Assembly: GCF_041435215.1 (NCBI RefSeq)
Contig: NZ_CP108394.1
Location: forward strand, 7,502,001 to 7,566,000
Direction of reading: 5' to 3'
DNA: 64,000 nt
From: Streptomyces sp. NBC_01314
Lineage (GTDB): Bacteria; Actinomycetota; Actinomycetes; Streptomycetales; Streptomycetaceae
The notes under the pieces are model-generated. The model was not told the DNA's origin and did no database searches. It saw only the letters and a program-made list of their open reading frames with translations. Made by a program: the position numbers and the translations under genes. Of this stretch, positions 19,129 through 28,669 are shown piece after piece. Every line of letters begins with the position of its first letter. The stretch's first letter is position 1.

Positions 19129-19395
19129 TCAGCCCTTGAGGGAAGAGACCTTGGAAGCAAGCGCCGACTTCTTGTTGGCGGCCTGGTTCTTGTGGATGAC
19201 GCCCTTCGAGACGGCCTTGTCGAGCTGACGCGCGGCAGCGCGCTGGTACTCGGTGGCCTTCTCGGTGTCACCCGCGGCAGCGGCCTCGCGGGCCTTGCGG
19301 ATCGCGGTCTTGAGCGACGACTTGACGGCCTTGTTGCGAAGGCGCGCCTTCTCGTTGGTCTTGTTCCGCTTGATCTGGGACTTGATGTTCGCCAC
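19129..19395 (-). CDS. rpsT: 30S ribosomal protein S20
   Basis: An 88-residue basic helical protein, [20 protein letters not shown] through [18 protein letters not shown], a clear full-length S20 that binds 16S rRNA in the body of the small subunit. GTG start at 19395 with an AAAAGG ribosome site about 8 nt before. It is divergent from lepA, as in many actinobacteria. Confidence 0.98.
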   Translation of the reverse strand: MANIKSQIKRNKTNEKARLRNKAVKSSLKTAIRKAREAAAAGDTEKATEYQRAAARQLDKAVSKGVIHKNQAANKKSALASKVSSLKG

Positions 19396-19663
19396 GAATG
19401 AGCCTTTTCAGCTACAGGTGTACAAGGACATGGAGGTCATGCAGGACACGCCGCGCATGGCTCGGACACCGTTTGATTTTCTTGGATGTGCCTCCTGCTG
19501 AGAGGGCATGAGACACAGCCGCCCACGCTACCAGCAGCCCACGGGTCGGCCCAAACCGGTCGCAGTTCTCCGCCCGTGGGACCATGGTGCCTACCTTCAA
19601 GACCCGCTAGATCCGACCCGAGACCGCAGACGGCTGCGGACACCTCAAGAATCAGGACCCTGC

Positions 19664-21532
19664 GTGCCCGCGATCCCAAGCCATGTGCCCGAGCCGAGCC
19701 GAACCGACCCGGCTCTGATCCGCAACTTCTGCATCATCGCGCACATCGACCACGGCAAGTCCACGCTCGCCGATCGCATGCTCCAGCTGACCGGAGTGGT
19801 CGATCAGCGGCAGATGCGTGCTCAGTACCTCGACCGCATGGACATCGAGCGCGAGCGCGGCATCACGATCAAGTCCCAGGCGGTCCGACTGCCCTGGGCC
19901 CCGACCGAGGAACCGGGCAAAACCCACATCCTCAACATGATCGACACCCCTGGGCACGTGGACTTCACGTACGAGGTGTCCCGGTCGCTGGCGGCCTGTG
20001 AGGGGACCGTCCTCCTCGTCGACGCGGCCCAGGGCATCGAGGCCCAGACCCTCGCCAACCTCTACCTGGCGATGGAGAACGACCTCAAGATCATCCCCGT
20101 ACTGAACAAGATCGACCTGCCGGCCGCCCAGCCGGAGAAGTTCGGCGAGGAGCTCGCCAACCTCATCGGCTGCGACCCCGCCGACGTGCTCAGGGTCTCC
20201 GCCAAGACCGGTCTGGGCGTCGAGGCGCTGCTGGACCGGGTCGTCGCCGAGGTCCCCGCCCCGGTCGGTGTCCAGGACGCTCCCGCGCGCGCCATGATCT
20301 TCGACTCGGTGTACGACTCCTACCGCGGTGTCGTGACGTATGTGCGTGTCATCGACGGTCAGCTCAACAAGCGCGAGCGGATCCGCATGATGTCCACCGG
20401 CGCGACCCACGAGCTGCTGGAGATCGGCGTCTCGGCTCCCGAGATGAAGGCGGCCGACGGCCTCGGTGTCGGTGAGGTCGGCTATCTGATCACCGGTGTG
20501 AAGGACGTCCGCCAGTCCAAGGTCGGTGACACGATCACCACCCTGCACAAGGGGGCCACCGAGGCGCTCGGCGGTTACAAGGACCCGAAGCCGATGGTCT
20601 TCTCGGGTCTGTATCCGCTGGACGGCTCCGACTACCCCGAGCTGCGTGACGCCCTCGACAAGCTTCAGCTCAACGACGCCGCGCTGGTGTACGAGCCGGA
20701 GACCTCCGCCGCCCTCGGCTTCGGTTTCCGCGTCGGCTTCCTGGGCCTGCTGCACCTCGACGTGATCCGCGAGCGGCTGGAGCGCGAGTTCGGGCTCGAT
20801 CTGATCGCCACCGCGCCCAACGTGGTCTACCGCGTGGTCATGGAGGACGGCGCCGAGCACACGGTCACCAACCCGAGCGAGTTCCCCGAGGGGAAGATCG
20901 ACGCCGTGTACGAGCCTGTCGTACGCGCCACGATCCTCGCGCCCTCCGAGTTCATCGGGTCGATCATGGAGCTGTGCCAGACCCGGCGCGGCACCCTGCT
21001 CGGCATGGACTACCTCTCCGAGGACCGGATCGAGATCCGTTACACCCTCCCGCTCGCGGAGATCGTCTTCGACTTCTTCGACCAGCTGAAGTCGAAGACG
21101 CGCGGCTACGCCTCCCTGGACTACGAGCCCACCGGTGAGCAGAGCTCCAGCCTGGTCAAGGTCGACATCCTGCTGCACGGCGACAAGGTGGACGCCTTCT
21201 CGGCGGTCACCCACAAGGACGCCGCGTACGCGTACGGGGTGCGGCTCGTCGCCAAGCTGCGCGAGCTGATCCCGCGGCAGGCCTTCGAGGTGCCCATCCA
21301 GGCCGCCATCGGGTCGCGTGTCATCGCCCGCGAGACCATCCGCGCCATCCGCAAGGACGTCCTCGCCAAGTGCTACGGCGGTGACATCTCCCGTAAGCGG
21401 AAGCTGCTGGAGAAGCAGAAGGAAGGCAAGAAGCGGATGAAGATGGTGGGCTCCGTGGAGGTTCCGCAGGAGGCCTTCATCGCCGTTCTGTCCAGCGACG
21501 ACAGCGCCGGTGGCGGCAAGGGCAAGAAGTAG
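19664..21532 (+). CDS. lepA: Elongation factor 4 (LepA)
   Basis: A 622-residue translational GTPase that back-translocates stalled ribosomes. G motifs: [22 protein letters not shown] and NKIDLP. EF-G-like domains II, III and V follow, then the LepA-specific C-terminal domain ([20 protein letters not shown]). GTG 19664 is selected: AGGA lies 6 nt upstream and the resulting length matches Streptomyces LepA. The longer frame from 19508 runs through intergenic sequence. Confidence 0.97.
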   Translation: MPAIPSHVPEPSRTDPALIRNFCIIAHIDHGKSTLADRMLQLTGVVDQRQMRAQYLDRMDIERERGITIKSQAVRLPWAPTEEPGKTHILNMIDTPGHVDFTYEVSRSLAACEGTVLLVDAAQGIEAQTLANLYLAMENDLKIIPVLNKIDLPAAQPEKFGEELANLIGCDPADVLRVSAKTGLGVEALLDRVVAEVPAPVGVQDAPARAMIFDSVYDSYRGVVTYVRVIDGQLNKRERIRMMSTGATHELLEIGVSAPEMKAADGLGVGEVGYLITGVKDVRQSKVGDTITTLHKGATEALGGYKDPKPMVFSGLYPLDGSDYPELRDALDKLQLNDAALVYEPETSAALGFGFRVGFLGLLHLDVIRERLEREFGLDLIATAPNVVYRVVMEDGAEHTVTNPSEFPEGKIDAVYEPVVRATILAPSEFIGSIMELCQTRRGTLLGMDYLSEDRIEIRYTLPLAEIVFDFFDQLKSKTRGYASLDYEPTGEQSSSLVKVDILLHGDKVDAFSAVTHKDAAYAYGVRLVAKLRELIPRQAFEVPIQAAIGSRVIARETIRAIRKDVLAKCYGGDISRKRKLLEKQKEGKKRMKMVGSVEVPQEAFIAVLSSDDSAGGGKGKK

Positions 21533-21598
21533 CCACCGGCGGCGATCGTCGCCGACCCTGGGGGCAGCCGCTGTTACCTCCGGAAACTCGGGCATGAT

Positions 21599-21632
21599 GC
21601 GGGCCCGTCGCGTTTCGGCGCGGCGGGCCCGC
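21599..21632 (+). terminator. Hairpin after lepA
   Basis: A 14-bp stem, GCGGGCCCGTCGCG with CGCGGCGGGCCCGC (one T-G), loop TTTCGG, 66 nt past the stop. Confidence 0.6.
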
Positions 21633-21747
21633 AGGTCTTCCGGGAGATACCGGTGCGTGCTCGTACGGTCGTTCCCGGTGGAAAGTGACCGCCCGCCGCC
21701 CCTTACGAACCAGCCACCCGCGCTCTACTCTGATCACCACTCGTTGG

Positions 21748-21762
21748 TTACTCGCGAGTTAA
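21748..21762. promoter_or_regulatory. Palindromic operator candidate before acyl-CoA synthetase
   Basis: TTACTCGCGAGTTAA contains the perfect 10-bp palindrome ACTCGCGAGT, 71 bp before the start. Size and symmetry fit a TetR-family operator; acyl-CoA genes are commonly under such regulators. Confidence 0.45.
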
Positions 21763-21775
21763 ACAACAGCCGCTT

Positions 21776-21813
21776 TGAGCCAGCCGCACAGTCCATGAGC
21801 CAGCCGCACTGTC
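21776..21813 (+). repeat. 19-bp tandem duplication in leader
   Basis: TGAGCCAGCCGCACAGTC is followed by TGAGCCAGCCGCACTGTC, offset by 19 bp, immediately before the ribosome site of the acyl-CoA synthetase gene. Confidence 0.7.
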
Positions 21814-21832
21814 GCGTGCCCCGGAGGATGTC

Positions 21833-23710
21833 GTGAGCGACACACAGACCCTGATCGAGAACCGTCCGCCGTCCATGGCGGCCCTCTTCCTGGAGCGCGT
21901 GGCGGCCACCCCGGACGCCGAGGCATTCCGCTACCCCGTGCCGCCCGCCTCCGGTCAGGGCCCCTCGGCCTGGAAGTCGCTGAACTGGACGCAGGCGGCC
22001 GAACGGGTCAACGCCATCGCGGCCGGACTCGTCGAACTGGGTGTACAGCCGGAGCAGCGCATCGCCCTGTCCTCCGCCACCAGGATCGAGTGGATCCTCT
22101 GCGACCTCGGCATCATGTGCGCGGGCGCGGCCAACACCACGGTCTACCCGCAGACGAACGCCGAGGAGTCCGCGTACATCCTGTCCGACTCCGGCAGCCG
22201 GATCCTCATCGCCGAGGACGCCGCGCAGCTCGCCAAGGCCCGTGAGAAGAAGGCCGAGCTGCCCGAGCTGACGCATGTCATCGTCATCGACCCCGAGGGC
22301 GCGGACCTCTCGGAGGACTGGGTGCTCTCCCTCGCCGAGCTGGAGAAGCGTGGCGCCGCGTACCTGGAGAAGAAGCCCGACCTGATCAAGGAGAAGGTCG
22401 GCGCGATCACCAAGGACCAGCTCGCGACCCTCATCTACACCTCGGGTACCACGGGCCGCCCCAAGGGTGTCCGCCTGCCGCACGACAACTGGGCGTACAT
22501 GGCGAAGGCCATCGGCGCGACCGGTCTGCTCGTACCGGAGGACGTGCAGTACCTGTGGCTGCCGCTCGCGCACGTCATGGGCAAGGTGCTCCTCGCGGGA
22601 CACATCGAGGTCGGGCACATCACGGCCGTCGACGGCCGGGTCGACAAGATCATCGAGAATCTGCCGGTCGTGCAGCCGACGTACATGGCCGCCGTGCCGC
22701 GCATCTTCGAGAAGGTCTACAACGGCGTCGTCGGCAAGGCGCGCGCGGGCGGTCCGGCCAAGTACAAGATCTTCCAGTGGGCGGCGGGGGTCGCCCGCGA
22801 GTACGCCAAGGTCAGCCAGGACAACTTCCGGCGCACCGGTACCGCGTCCGTCCCGTTCGGGCTGGAGGCCAAGCACAAGGTCGCCGACGCGCTGGTCTAC
22901 AAGAAGCTGCGCGAGGCGTTCGGTGGCCGGCTGCGCGCCTGTGTCTCCGGCTCGGTCGCGCTGGCGCCCGAGATCGGCTTCTTCTTCGCCGGCGCGGGCA
23001 TCCCCATCCTGGAGGGCTACGGCCTCACCGAGTCCTCCGCCGCCTCCTTCCTCAACCCGGGCGAGGCCTACCGCACGGGCACGGTGGGCAAGCCGCTGCC
23101 CGGCACGGAGGTGCGCATCGCGGACGACGGCGAGATCCTGCTGCGCGGCCCCGGCATCATGGAGGGCTACCACAACCTGCCGGAGAAGACCGCGGAGGTC
23201 CTGGAGGCCGACGGGTGGTTCCACACCGGTGACATCGGGGAGCTGTCGCCCGACGGGTACCTGCGGATCACCGACCGCAAGAAGGACCTGTTCAAGACGT
23301 CCGGTGGCAAGTACATCGCGCCGACCGAGATCGAGGGGCAGCTCAAGTCGCTGTGCCCGTTCACGTCCAACGTCATGGTGATCGGCGCCGACCGCAACTT
23401 CTGCACCACCCTCATCGCCCTCGACGAGCTGTCCCTCCGGGGCTGGGCCGCGGAGAACGGGCTGGAGGGCAAGTCGTACGAGGAGATCATCGCGGCGCCG
23501 GCGACGGTCGAGATGGTCGAGGGGTACATCAGGCAGCTCAACGAGGGCCTGCAGAAGTGGCAGACGATCAAGAAGTTCCGGTTGCTGCCGCGGGATCTCG
23601 ACGTCGAGCACGGTGAGCTGACGCCGAGCCTGAAGCTGAAGCGGCCGGTGGTGGAGAAGGAGTACCAGCACCTCATCGATGACATGTACGCGGGTGCCCG
23701 GGAGGCGTAG
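21833..23710 (+). CDS. Long-chain fatty acid-CoA ligase (AMP-forming)
   Basis: A 625-residue ANL-superfamily enzyme: ATP and a fatty acid form acyl-AMP, then acyl-CoA. Motifs: YTSGTTGRPKGVRLPH (A3/P-loop), GYGLTESSAASFLNPG (A5), DGWFHTGDIGEL (A7) and RKKDLFKTSGGKY with the C-terminal lysine region. It is of the FAA/long-chain type, with an insert of about 80 residues. GTG 21833 has GGAGG 8 nt upstream. Monocistronic, ending in a bidirectional hairpin shared with the convergent response regulator. Confidence 0.92.
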   Translation: MSDTQTLIENRPPSMAALFLERVAATPDAEAFRYPVPPASGQGPSAWKSLNWTQAAERVNAIAAGLVELGVQPEQRIALSSATRIEWILCDLGIMCAGAANTTVYPQTNAEESAYILSDSGSRILIAEDAAQLAKAREKKAELPELTHVIVIDPEGADLSEDWVLSLAELEKRGAAYLEKKPDLIKEKVGAITKDQLATLIYTSGTTGRPKGVRLPHDNWAYMAKAIGATGLLVPEDVQYLWLPLAHVMGKVLLAGHIEVGHITAVDGRVDKIIENLPVVQPTYMAAVPRIFEKVYNGVVGKARAGGPAKYKIFQWAAGVAREYAKVSQDNFRRTGTASVPFGLEAKHKVADALVYKKLREAFGGRLRACVSGSVALAPEIGFFFAGAGIPILEGYGLTESSAASFLNPGEAYRTGTVGKPLPGTEVRIADDGEILLRGPGIMEGYHNLPEKTAEVLEADGWFHTGDIGELSPDGYLRITDRKKDLFKTSGGKYIAPTEIEGQLKSLCPFTSNVMVIGADRNFCTTLIALDELSLRGWAAENGLEGKSYEEIIAAPATVEMVEGYIRQLNEGLQKWQTIKKFRLLPRDLDVEHGELTPSLKLKRPVVEKEYQHLIDDMYAGAREA

Positions 23711-23719
23711 CGCCTTCTG

Positions 23720-23825
23720 TGAGGGGCGGGGACTGCTTGGCGGCTGCGGGATCGTCGTGGCTTGTCGTGGCTTGTCGCGCGCAAGCGTCGGAGCCGCGTG
23801 TCGATGCAGCCCCGCGCCCCTCAGG
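23720..23825. terminator. Possible long-range stem between convergent genes
   Basis: TGAGGGGCGGGG (about 23720) can pair with CCCCGCGCCCCTCA (about 23811-23824). Between them the 10-mer TCGTGGCTTG is duplicated at 23755 and 23765. Confidence 0.4.
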
Positions 23826-24399
23826 GGCAGCTGCCGTGGTCCTTTGTCACCAGGGCTCGGAGGTCCTGTAGCTGTATTCGGACCTCCGGCAGGTCCGGAG
23901 TGGATTCGGACAGTTGTTTCTGCAGGGCGGCCAGTTTCGAGTCGACCTGTTCCGCGAGCTCCCGTTGACCCGCCAGCACGCTCTCCAACTGCTGTGTCTT
24001 GCGGTGCAGGTCCAGGAAGACGCGCACCTTCGCTCGTAGCACCCAGGGGTCGAAGGGCTTGGTCAGGTAGTCCGCCGCGCCTGTGGCGTAGCCGCGGAAG
24101 GTGTAGCCCGCGTCCGCGTCGGTGCCGGTGAGGAAGATGATCGGGACGTCCTTGGTCTGGTCGAGGCGCTTGATGTTGGCGGCGGTCTCGAAGCCGTCCA
24201 TGCCGGGCATGCGGATGTCGAGGAGGACGACGGCGAAGCGTTGCCGGAGGAGGGCCTTCATGGCCTCCTCGCCCGAACGGGCGCGTACCAGCGGCTCGTT
24301 GAGGGATGCCAGGACGGCCTCCAGGGCGATCAGGTTGTCCTCCATGTCGTCGACGAGGAGGATGCCCGCGCGTCCCTCGGTCCGGTCCTGAGTGGTCAT
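23821..24399 (-). CDS. Single-domain response regulator with C-terminal coiled coil
   Basis: 192 residues. The receiver domain is complete: acidic pair in LLVDDMEDN, phospho-acceptor Asp61 in VVLLDIRMPGMDG, Thr in FLTGTDAD and Lys in DYLTKPFDPW. The remaining ~60 residues are a predicted coiled coil (TQQLESVLAGQRELAEQV) with no DNA-binding domain, so output is by protein contact. ATG 24399 overlaps the kinase stop by 4 nt (ATGA). The architecture recalls OsaB, the osmoadaptation regulator of Streptomyces; orthology is not claimed. Confidence 0.88.
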   Translation of the reverse strand: MTTQDRTEGRAGILLVDDMEDNLIALEAVLASLNEPLVRARSGEEAMKALLRQRFAVVLLDIRMPGMDGFETAANIKRLDQTKDVPIIFLTGTDADAGYTFRGYATGAADYLTKPFDPWVLRAKVRVFLDLHRKTQQLESVLAGQRELAEQVDSKLAALQKQLSESTPDLPEVRIQLQDLRALVTKDHGSCP

Positions 24400-27300
24400 G
24401 GTGAAGGTGCCTCGTTCTCGTCGGAGCGTTTCTCGGGTGCCGAATCCGCCGGGTCCGCCCCGTCCGCCGGGCTCTTCGTGCCCTCCGGGTCCAGGACCGC
24501 GCAGACGACCGTGAGCAGTTGGTCGACGTCCACGGGCTTCGGTACGTAGTCGTTGGCGCCGCGGACGATGGACTTCTCGCGGTCGCCGGGCATCGCCTTG
24601 GCGGTGAGGGCGACGATGGGCAGACCGGCCCAGCGCGGGGTGCGGCGGATGGCGGAGATCGTCTCGTACCCGTCCATCTCCGGCATCATGATGTCCATCA
24701 GGACGAGTTCGACGTCCGGGTTGCGCTCCAGGGTCTCGATGCCCTCGCGGCCGTTCTCCGCGTACAGGACGGTCATGCCGACGCGGCCCAGGACATGGGT
24801 GAGCGCGAAGACGTTGCGGATGTCGTCGTCGACGATCAACACCCGTCGGCCGGGCAGGACCTGACCGGCCCGTCCGGCCTTCCACGCCTCCAGCTTGGTG
24901 GGCGTCGGCCAGGTGTCGTCGCTGTCGTGGGCGGCCGGGTACGGCTCGATGGCCGACTGCTCGGGTACGAGGCCGCCGGGCTCCTCGGCGGTGGGGCCCG
25001 TCACCCCGTGGCCGGGGCTGAAGACGGGGACGTACAGCGTGAAGGTGGAGCCCCTGCCGGGGACGCTCTCGGCGATGATGCGGCCGCCCAGCAGGCCGGC
25101 GATCTCGCGGCTGATGGACAGGCCGAGGCCGGTGCCGCCGTACTTGCGGTTGGTGGTGCCGTCGGCCTGCTGGAACGCCTCGAAGATCACCGGGAGTTTC
25201 TCGGCCGCGATGCCGATCCCGGTATCGGAGACCGCGAAGGCGATCACCTCGTCGTGGTCCTCGCGGGTGAACCGGTGGTCGGGGTCCTTGACGCGGTTGA
25301 CGGACAGCTCGACCCGGCCGGACGCGGTGAACTTGATCGCGTTGGAGAGGAGGTTGCGCAGGATCTGCTGGAGGCGCTGCTCGTCCGAGTACATCTCACG
25401 CGGCACGTTCTCGCCGACCGCGACCTCGAAGGCCAGGCCCCGGTCGAGGGTGAGCGGGCGGAACGTGGCGTGGACGTAGTCCAGGAGCTTGATGAGCGGG
25501 AGGCGCTTCGGGCGTACGTCCATCCGGCCCGCCTCGATCTTGGAGAGGTCCAGGATGTCGTTGATCAGCTGGAGGAGGTCCGAGCCGGAGCGGTGGATCG
25601 TGGTCGCGAACTGCACCTCCTGGTCCGTGAGATGGCCGTCCGGGTTGTCGGAGAGCAGCCGCGCCAGGATCAGGAGCGAGTTCAGCGGGGTGCGGAGTTC
25701 ATGGGACATGTTCGCCAGGAACTCCGACTTGTACTGGGACGAGGTGGCCAACAGCGCGGCTTTCTCCTCCAGTTCGGCGTTGGAGCGCTGCAACTTCGCC
25801 TGCTGCTTCTGCAGTTCGTCGGAGCGCTCCTGGAGCTGCATGGCGAGGCGCTGGGACTCGCCGAGGAGCGACTCCGTACGGGAGTTGGCGATGATGGTGT
25901 TGATGGCGACGCCGATGGTGTTCACGAACTGGTCGAAGAACGCCAGGTGGACATCGGAGAAGGGCGAGAACGAGGCAAGCTCGATGACGCCGAGGAGCTT
26001 GTCCTCGAAGAGGATCGGGATGATGACGACGCTGGACGGGGAGGCCTCACCGAGGCCGCTGTTGATCTTGATGTAGCCCGGCGGGGCCTCCTCCACCAGG
26101 ATCCGCTTCTTCTCGCGGGCCGCCTGCGCGACGAGTCCGTGCACGGGCAGGCCGCCGGTCTCGACGGTCGCGCCCTGCGCAGCGCCGTAGCCCGCGATGA
26201 AGGCGAGACCCTTGGTCGGCGCCACCGGGAGCGGGGCCGCGCCGTCCTCGGCGGGGTCGGCCAGGTAGAAGGCGCCGTACTGGGCGTTCACCAGCGGCGT
26301 CAGCTCGCGCAGGATCAGGTCGGCGACCTCCATCAGGTCGCGGTGGCCCTGCATCAGGGCGGCGAGGCGGGCGAGGTTGGACTCCAGCCAGTCCTTCGCG
26401 CGGGTGGTCTCGCGGAGGTTGGCCACCATCAGGTTGATGTTGTCCTTCAGCTCGGCGACCTCACCCTGCGTCTCCACCGTGATCGAGCGGGACATGTCGC
26501 CCTGCGCCACGGCGGAGGCGACCTCGGCGATCGCGCGGACCTGGGTGGTCAGGTTCGACGCGAGTTCGTTCACGTTCGTCGTCAGGCGCTTCCAGGTGCC
26601 GTACACGCCCTCGACCCTCGCCTGGCCGCCGAGCCGGCCCTCGGAGCCGACCTCGCGGGCGACCCGGGTGACCTCGGAGGAGAAGGAGGAGAGGGTGTCG
26701 ACCATCGTGTTGATGGCGGTCTTCAGCTCCAGGATCTCGCCGCGCGCGTCCACGTCGATCTTCTTGGAGAGGTCGCCGTTCGCCACGGCAGTGGTCACCT
26801 GGGCGATGTTCCTGACCTGGGACGTCAGGTTGTCCGCCATGTAGTTGACGTTGTCGGTGAGGTCGCGCCAGACCCCCGACACACCCAGCACCTGGGCGCG
26901 CCCGCCGAGCGCGCCGTCGGTGCCGACCTCGCGGGCGACCCTCGTCACCTCGTCGGCGAAGGCCCGCAACTGCTCCACCATCGTGTTGACGGTGTCCTTC
27001 AGTTCCAGGATCTCGCCGCGCGCGTCGACGGTGATCTTCTTGGAGAGGTCGCCGTTGGCGACGGCTGTCGTCACCTGTGCGATGTTGCGGACCTGCGAAG
27101 TCAGGTTCAGGGCCATGAAGTTGACGTTGTCGGTGAGGTCCTTCCAGACGCCGGAGACGCCCCGGACCTGCGCCTGGCCGCCGAGGTTGCCCTCGGTGCC
27201 GACCTCGCGGGCGACGCGGGTGACCTCGTCGGCGAAGGCGGAGAGCTGGTCGACCATCGTGTTGATCGTCGACTTGAGTTCGAGGATCTCGCCCTTCGCC

Positions 27301-28565
27301 TCGACCGTGATCTTCTTGCCGAGATCGCCCTGAGCGACGGCCGTGGAGACGAGGGCGATGTTCCTGACCTGGGACGTCAGGTTGTCCGCCATGAAGTTGA
27401 CGTTGTCGGTGAGGTCCTTCCAGACGCCGGAGACGCCCCGGACCTGGGCCCGGCCGCCGAGGTTGCCCTCGGTGCCGACCTCGCGGGCGACGCGGGTGAC
27501 CTCGTCGGCGAAGGCGGAGAGCTGGTCGACCATCGTGTTGATGGTGGACTTCAGCTCCAGGATCTCGCCCTGCGCGTCGACCGTGATCTTCTGGCTCAGG
27601 TCGCCGTTGGCGACGGCCGTGGTCACCTGGGCGATGTTGCGGACCTGTGAAGTCAGGTTCGAGGCCATGAAGTTGACGTTGTCGGTGAGGTCCTTCCAGA
27701 CCCCGGAGACGCCCCGGACCTGGGCCCGGCCGCCGAGCTGACCCTCGGTGCCGACCTCGCGGGCGACCCTCGTCACCTCGTCGGCGAAGGCGGAGAGCTG
27801 GTCGACCATCGTGTTCACGGTGAGCTTCAGCTCCAGCAGCTCGCCGGTCGCCTCGACGGTCACCGTGCGGGTGAGGTCGCCGCGCGCCACCGAGGTGGTC
27901 ACCAGGGCGATGTCCCGCACCTGCGCGGTCAGCCGGGAGGCCATCGTGTTGACCGCCTCCGTCACGTCCCGCCAACTCCCGGACAGGCCACGGACCTTGG
28001 CCCGGCCGCCGAGCCGCCCCTCCGTGCCGACCTCGCGGGCGACCCGGGTCACCTCGCCGGTGAACAGCGACAGCTGGTCGACCATCTTGTTCACGGCCCG
28101 CCCCAGCCGCCGCAGGTCGCCCCGCAGTTGACGGTTGCCGTCATGCAGGTCGACGCGCTGGGTCAGATCGCCGCCGGCCACCGCGTCCAGCACGCGCGTG
28201 GCGTTCGCGGCGGGGGCGACCAGGGCGTCGAGCGTCTGGTTCACGTCGTCGACCCGGTTCGCCCAGGCACCCTGGCCCGGACTGGCCGAGAGCCGCTCGT
28301 CGAGGCGGCCGTGCCGCACCAACTCCCGCCGCACGCGCTGCACTTCGGTGCCGAAGTGGGTGCTGCGGTCGATGATCTGGTTGAAGAGGGCGCACAGCTC
28401 CGCCACCGGCGCGGGGCCCGCCTCCGGGACCTTCGTGAAGCTGCCGTCGCGGGCGGCGGTCATGGCCGCGATCAGCGCGCGGAGATCGGATGCCCGGATC
28501 GGTCCGTCCGTTTGGCTGTCTTTCTGGCCGTTTTCGAGCACCCGCGTAGCACTGTTGTCACTCAT
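24396..28565 (-). CDS. Soluble hybrid histidine kinase with seven HAMP modules
   Basis: 1389 residues, no signal peptide or membrane helix. Order: ~110-residue N-terminal region, seven HAMP modules (about 115-715; signatures [63 protein letters not shown]), a GAF domain (about 755-895), a coiled coil, and HisKA with His955 in [11 protein letters not shown]. Then come the HATPase ([28 protein letters not shown]) and a C-terminal receiver with Asp1291 in [12 protein letters not shown]. Chains of ~92-residue HAMP repeats in a cytoplasmic hybrid kinase resemble fungal group III osmosensing kinases and Streptomyces OsaA. Coupled to the coiled-coil regulator; divergent from a PP2C phosphatase. Confidence 0.92.
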   Translation of the reverse strand: MSDNSATRVLENGQKDSQTDGPIRASDLRALIAAMTAARDGSFTKVPEAGPAPVAELCALFNQIIDRSTHFGTEVQRVRRELVRHGRLDERLSASPGQGAWANRVDDVNQTLDALVAPAANATRVLDAVAGGDLTQRVDLHDGNRQLRGDLRRLGRAVNKMVDQLSLFTGEVTRVAREVGTEGRLGGRAKVRGLSGSWRDVTEAVNTMASRLTAQVRDIALVTTSVARGDLTRTVTVEATGELLELKLTVNTMVDQLSAFADEVTRVAREVGTEGQLGGRAQVRGVSGVWKDLTDNVNFMASNLTSQVRNIAQVTTAVANGDLSQKITVDAQGEILELKSTINTMVDQLSAFADEVTRVAREVGTEGNLGGRAQVRGVSGVWKDLTDNVNFMADNLTSQVRNIALVSTAVAQGDLGKKITVEAKGEILELKSTINTMVDQLSAFADEVTRVAREVGTEGNLGGQAQVRGVSGVWKDLTDNVNFMALNLTSQVRNIAQVTTAVANGDLSKKITVDARGEILELKDTVNTMVEQLRAFADEVTRVAREVGTDGALGGRAQVLGVSGVWRDLTDNVNYMADNLTSQVRNIAQVTTAVANGDLSKKIDVDARGEILELKTAINTMVDTLSSFSSEVTRVAREVGSEGRLGGQARVEGVYGTWKRLTTNVNELASNLTTQVRAIAEVASAVAQGDMSRSITVETQGEVAELKDNINLMVANLRETTRAKDWLESNLARLAALMQGHRDLMEVADLILRELTPLVNAQYGAFYLADPAEDGAAPLPVAPTKGLAFIAGYGAAQGATVETGGLPVHGLVAQAAREKKRILVEEAPPGYIKINSGLGEASPSSVVIIPILFEDKLLGVIELASFSPFSDVHLAFFDQFVNTIGVAINTIIANSRTESLLGESQRLAMQLQERSDELQKQQAKLQRSNAELEEKAALLATSSQYKSEFLANMSHELRTPLNSLLILARLLSDNPDGHLTDQEVQFATTIHRSGSDLLQLINDILDLSKIEAGRMDVRPKRLPLIKLLDYVHATFRPLTLDRGLAFEVAVGENVPREMYSDEQRLQQILRNLLSNAIKFTASGRVELSVNRVKDPDHRFTREDHDEVIAFAVSDTGIGIAAEKLPVIFEAFQQADGTTNRKYGGTGLGLSISREIAGLLGGRIIAESVPGRGSTFTLYVPVFSPGHGVTGPTAEEPGGLVPEQSAIEPYPAAHDSDDTWPTPTKLEAWKAGRAGQVLPGRRVLIVDDDIRNVFALTHVLGRVGMTVLYAENGREGIETLERNPDVELVLMDIMMPEMDGYETISAIRRTPRWAGLPIVALTAKAMPGDREKSIVRGANDYVPKPVDVDQLLTVVCAVLDPEGTKSPADGADPADSAPEKRSDENEAPSP
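26640..28050 (-). repeat. 276-bp tandem coding repeats (HAMP modules)
   Basis: The sequence CCTCGCGGGC recurs at 26651, 26927, 27203, 27479, 27755 and 28031, exactly 276 bp (92 codons) apart. Adjacent copies share long near-identical stretches, so unequal recombination could change module number without breaking the frame. Confidence 0.9.
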
Positions 28566-28669
28566 GGTGGCCCACTTCGGTAACTCGGCGCTTATGGGCG
28601 TGGTCAGTCTGTCACTCTGGCCGTGCCGCCTGAGGCCTATTCGTCCGAACTTTCTCAGGGAGCCGCTCA

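Noticed and set aside
19652..21595. 647-residue minus ORF opposite lepA
   Set aside because: Shadow of lepA; no domain resemblance, no ribosome site.
24519..27650. 1043-residue plus ORF within the hybrid kinase
   Set aside because: Antisense shadow of the repetitive HAMP region; its apparent repeats mirror the 276-bp coding repeats.
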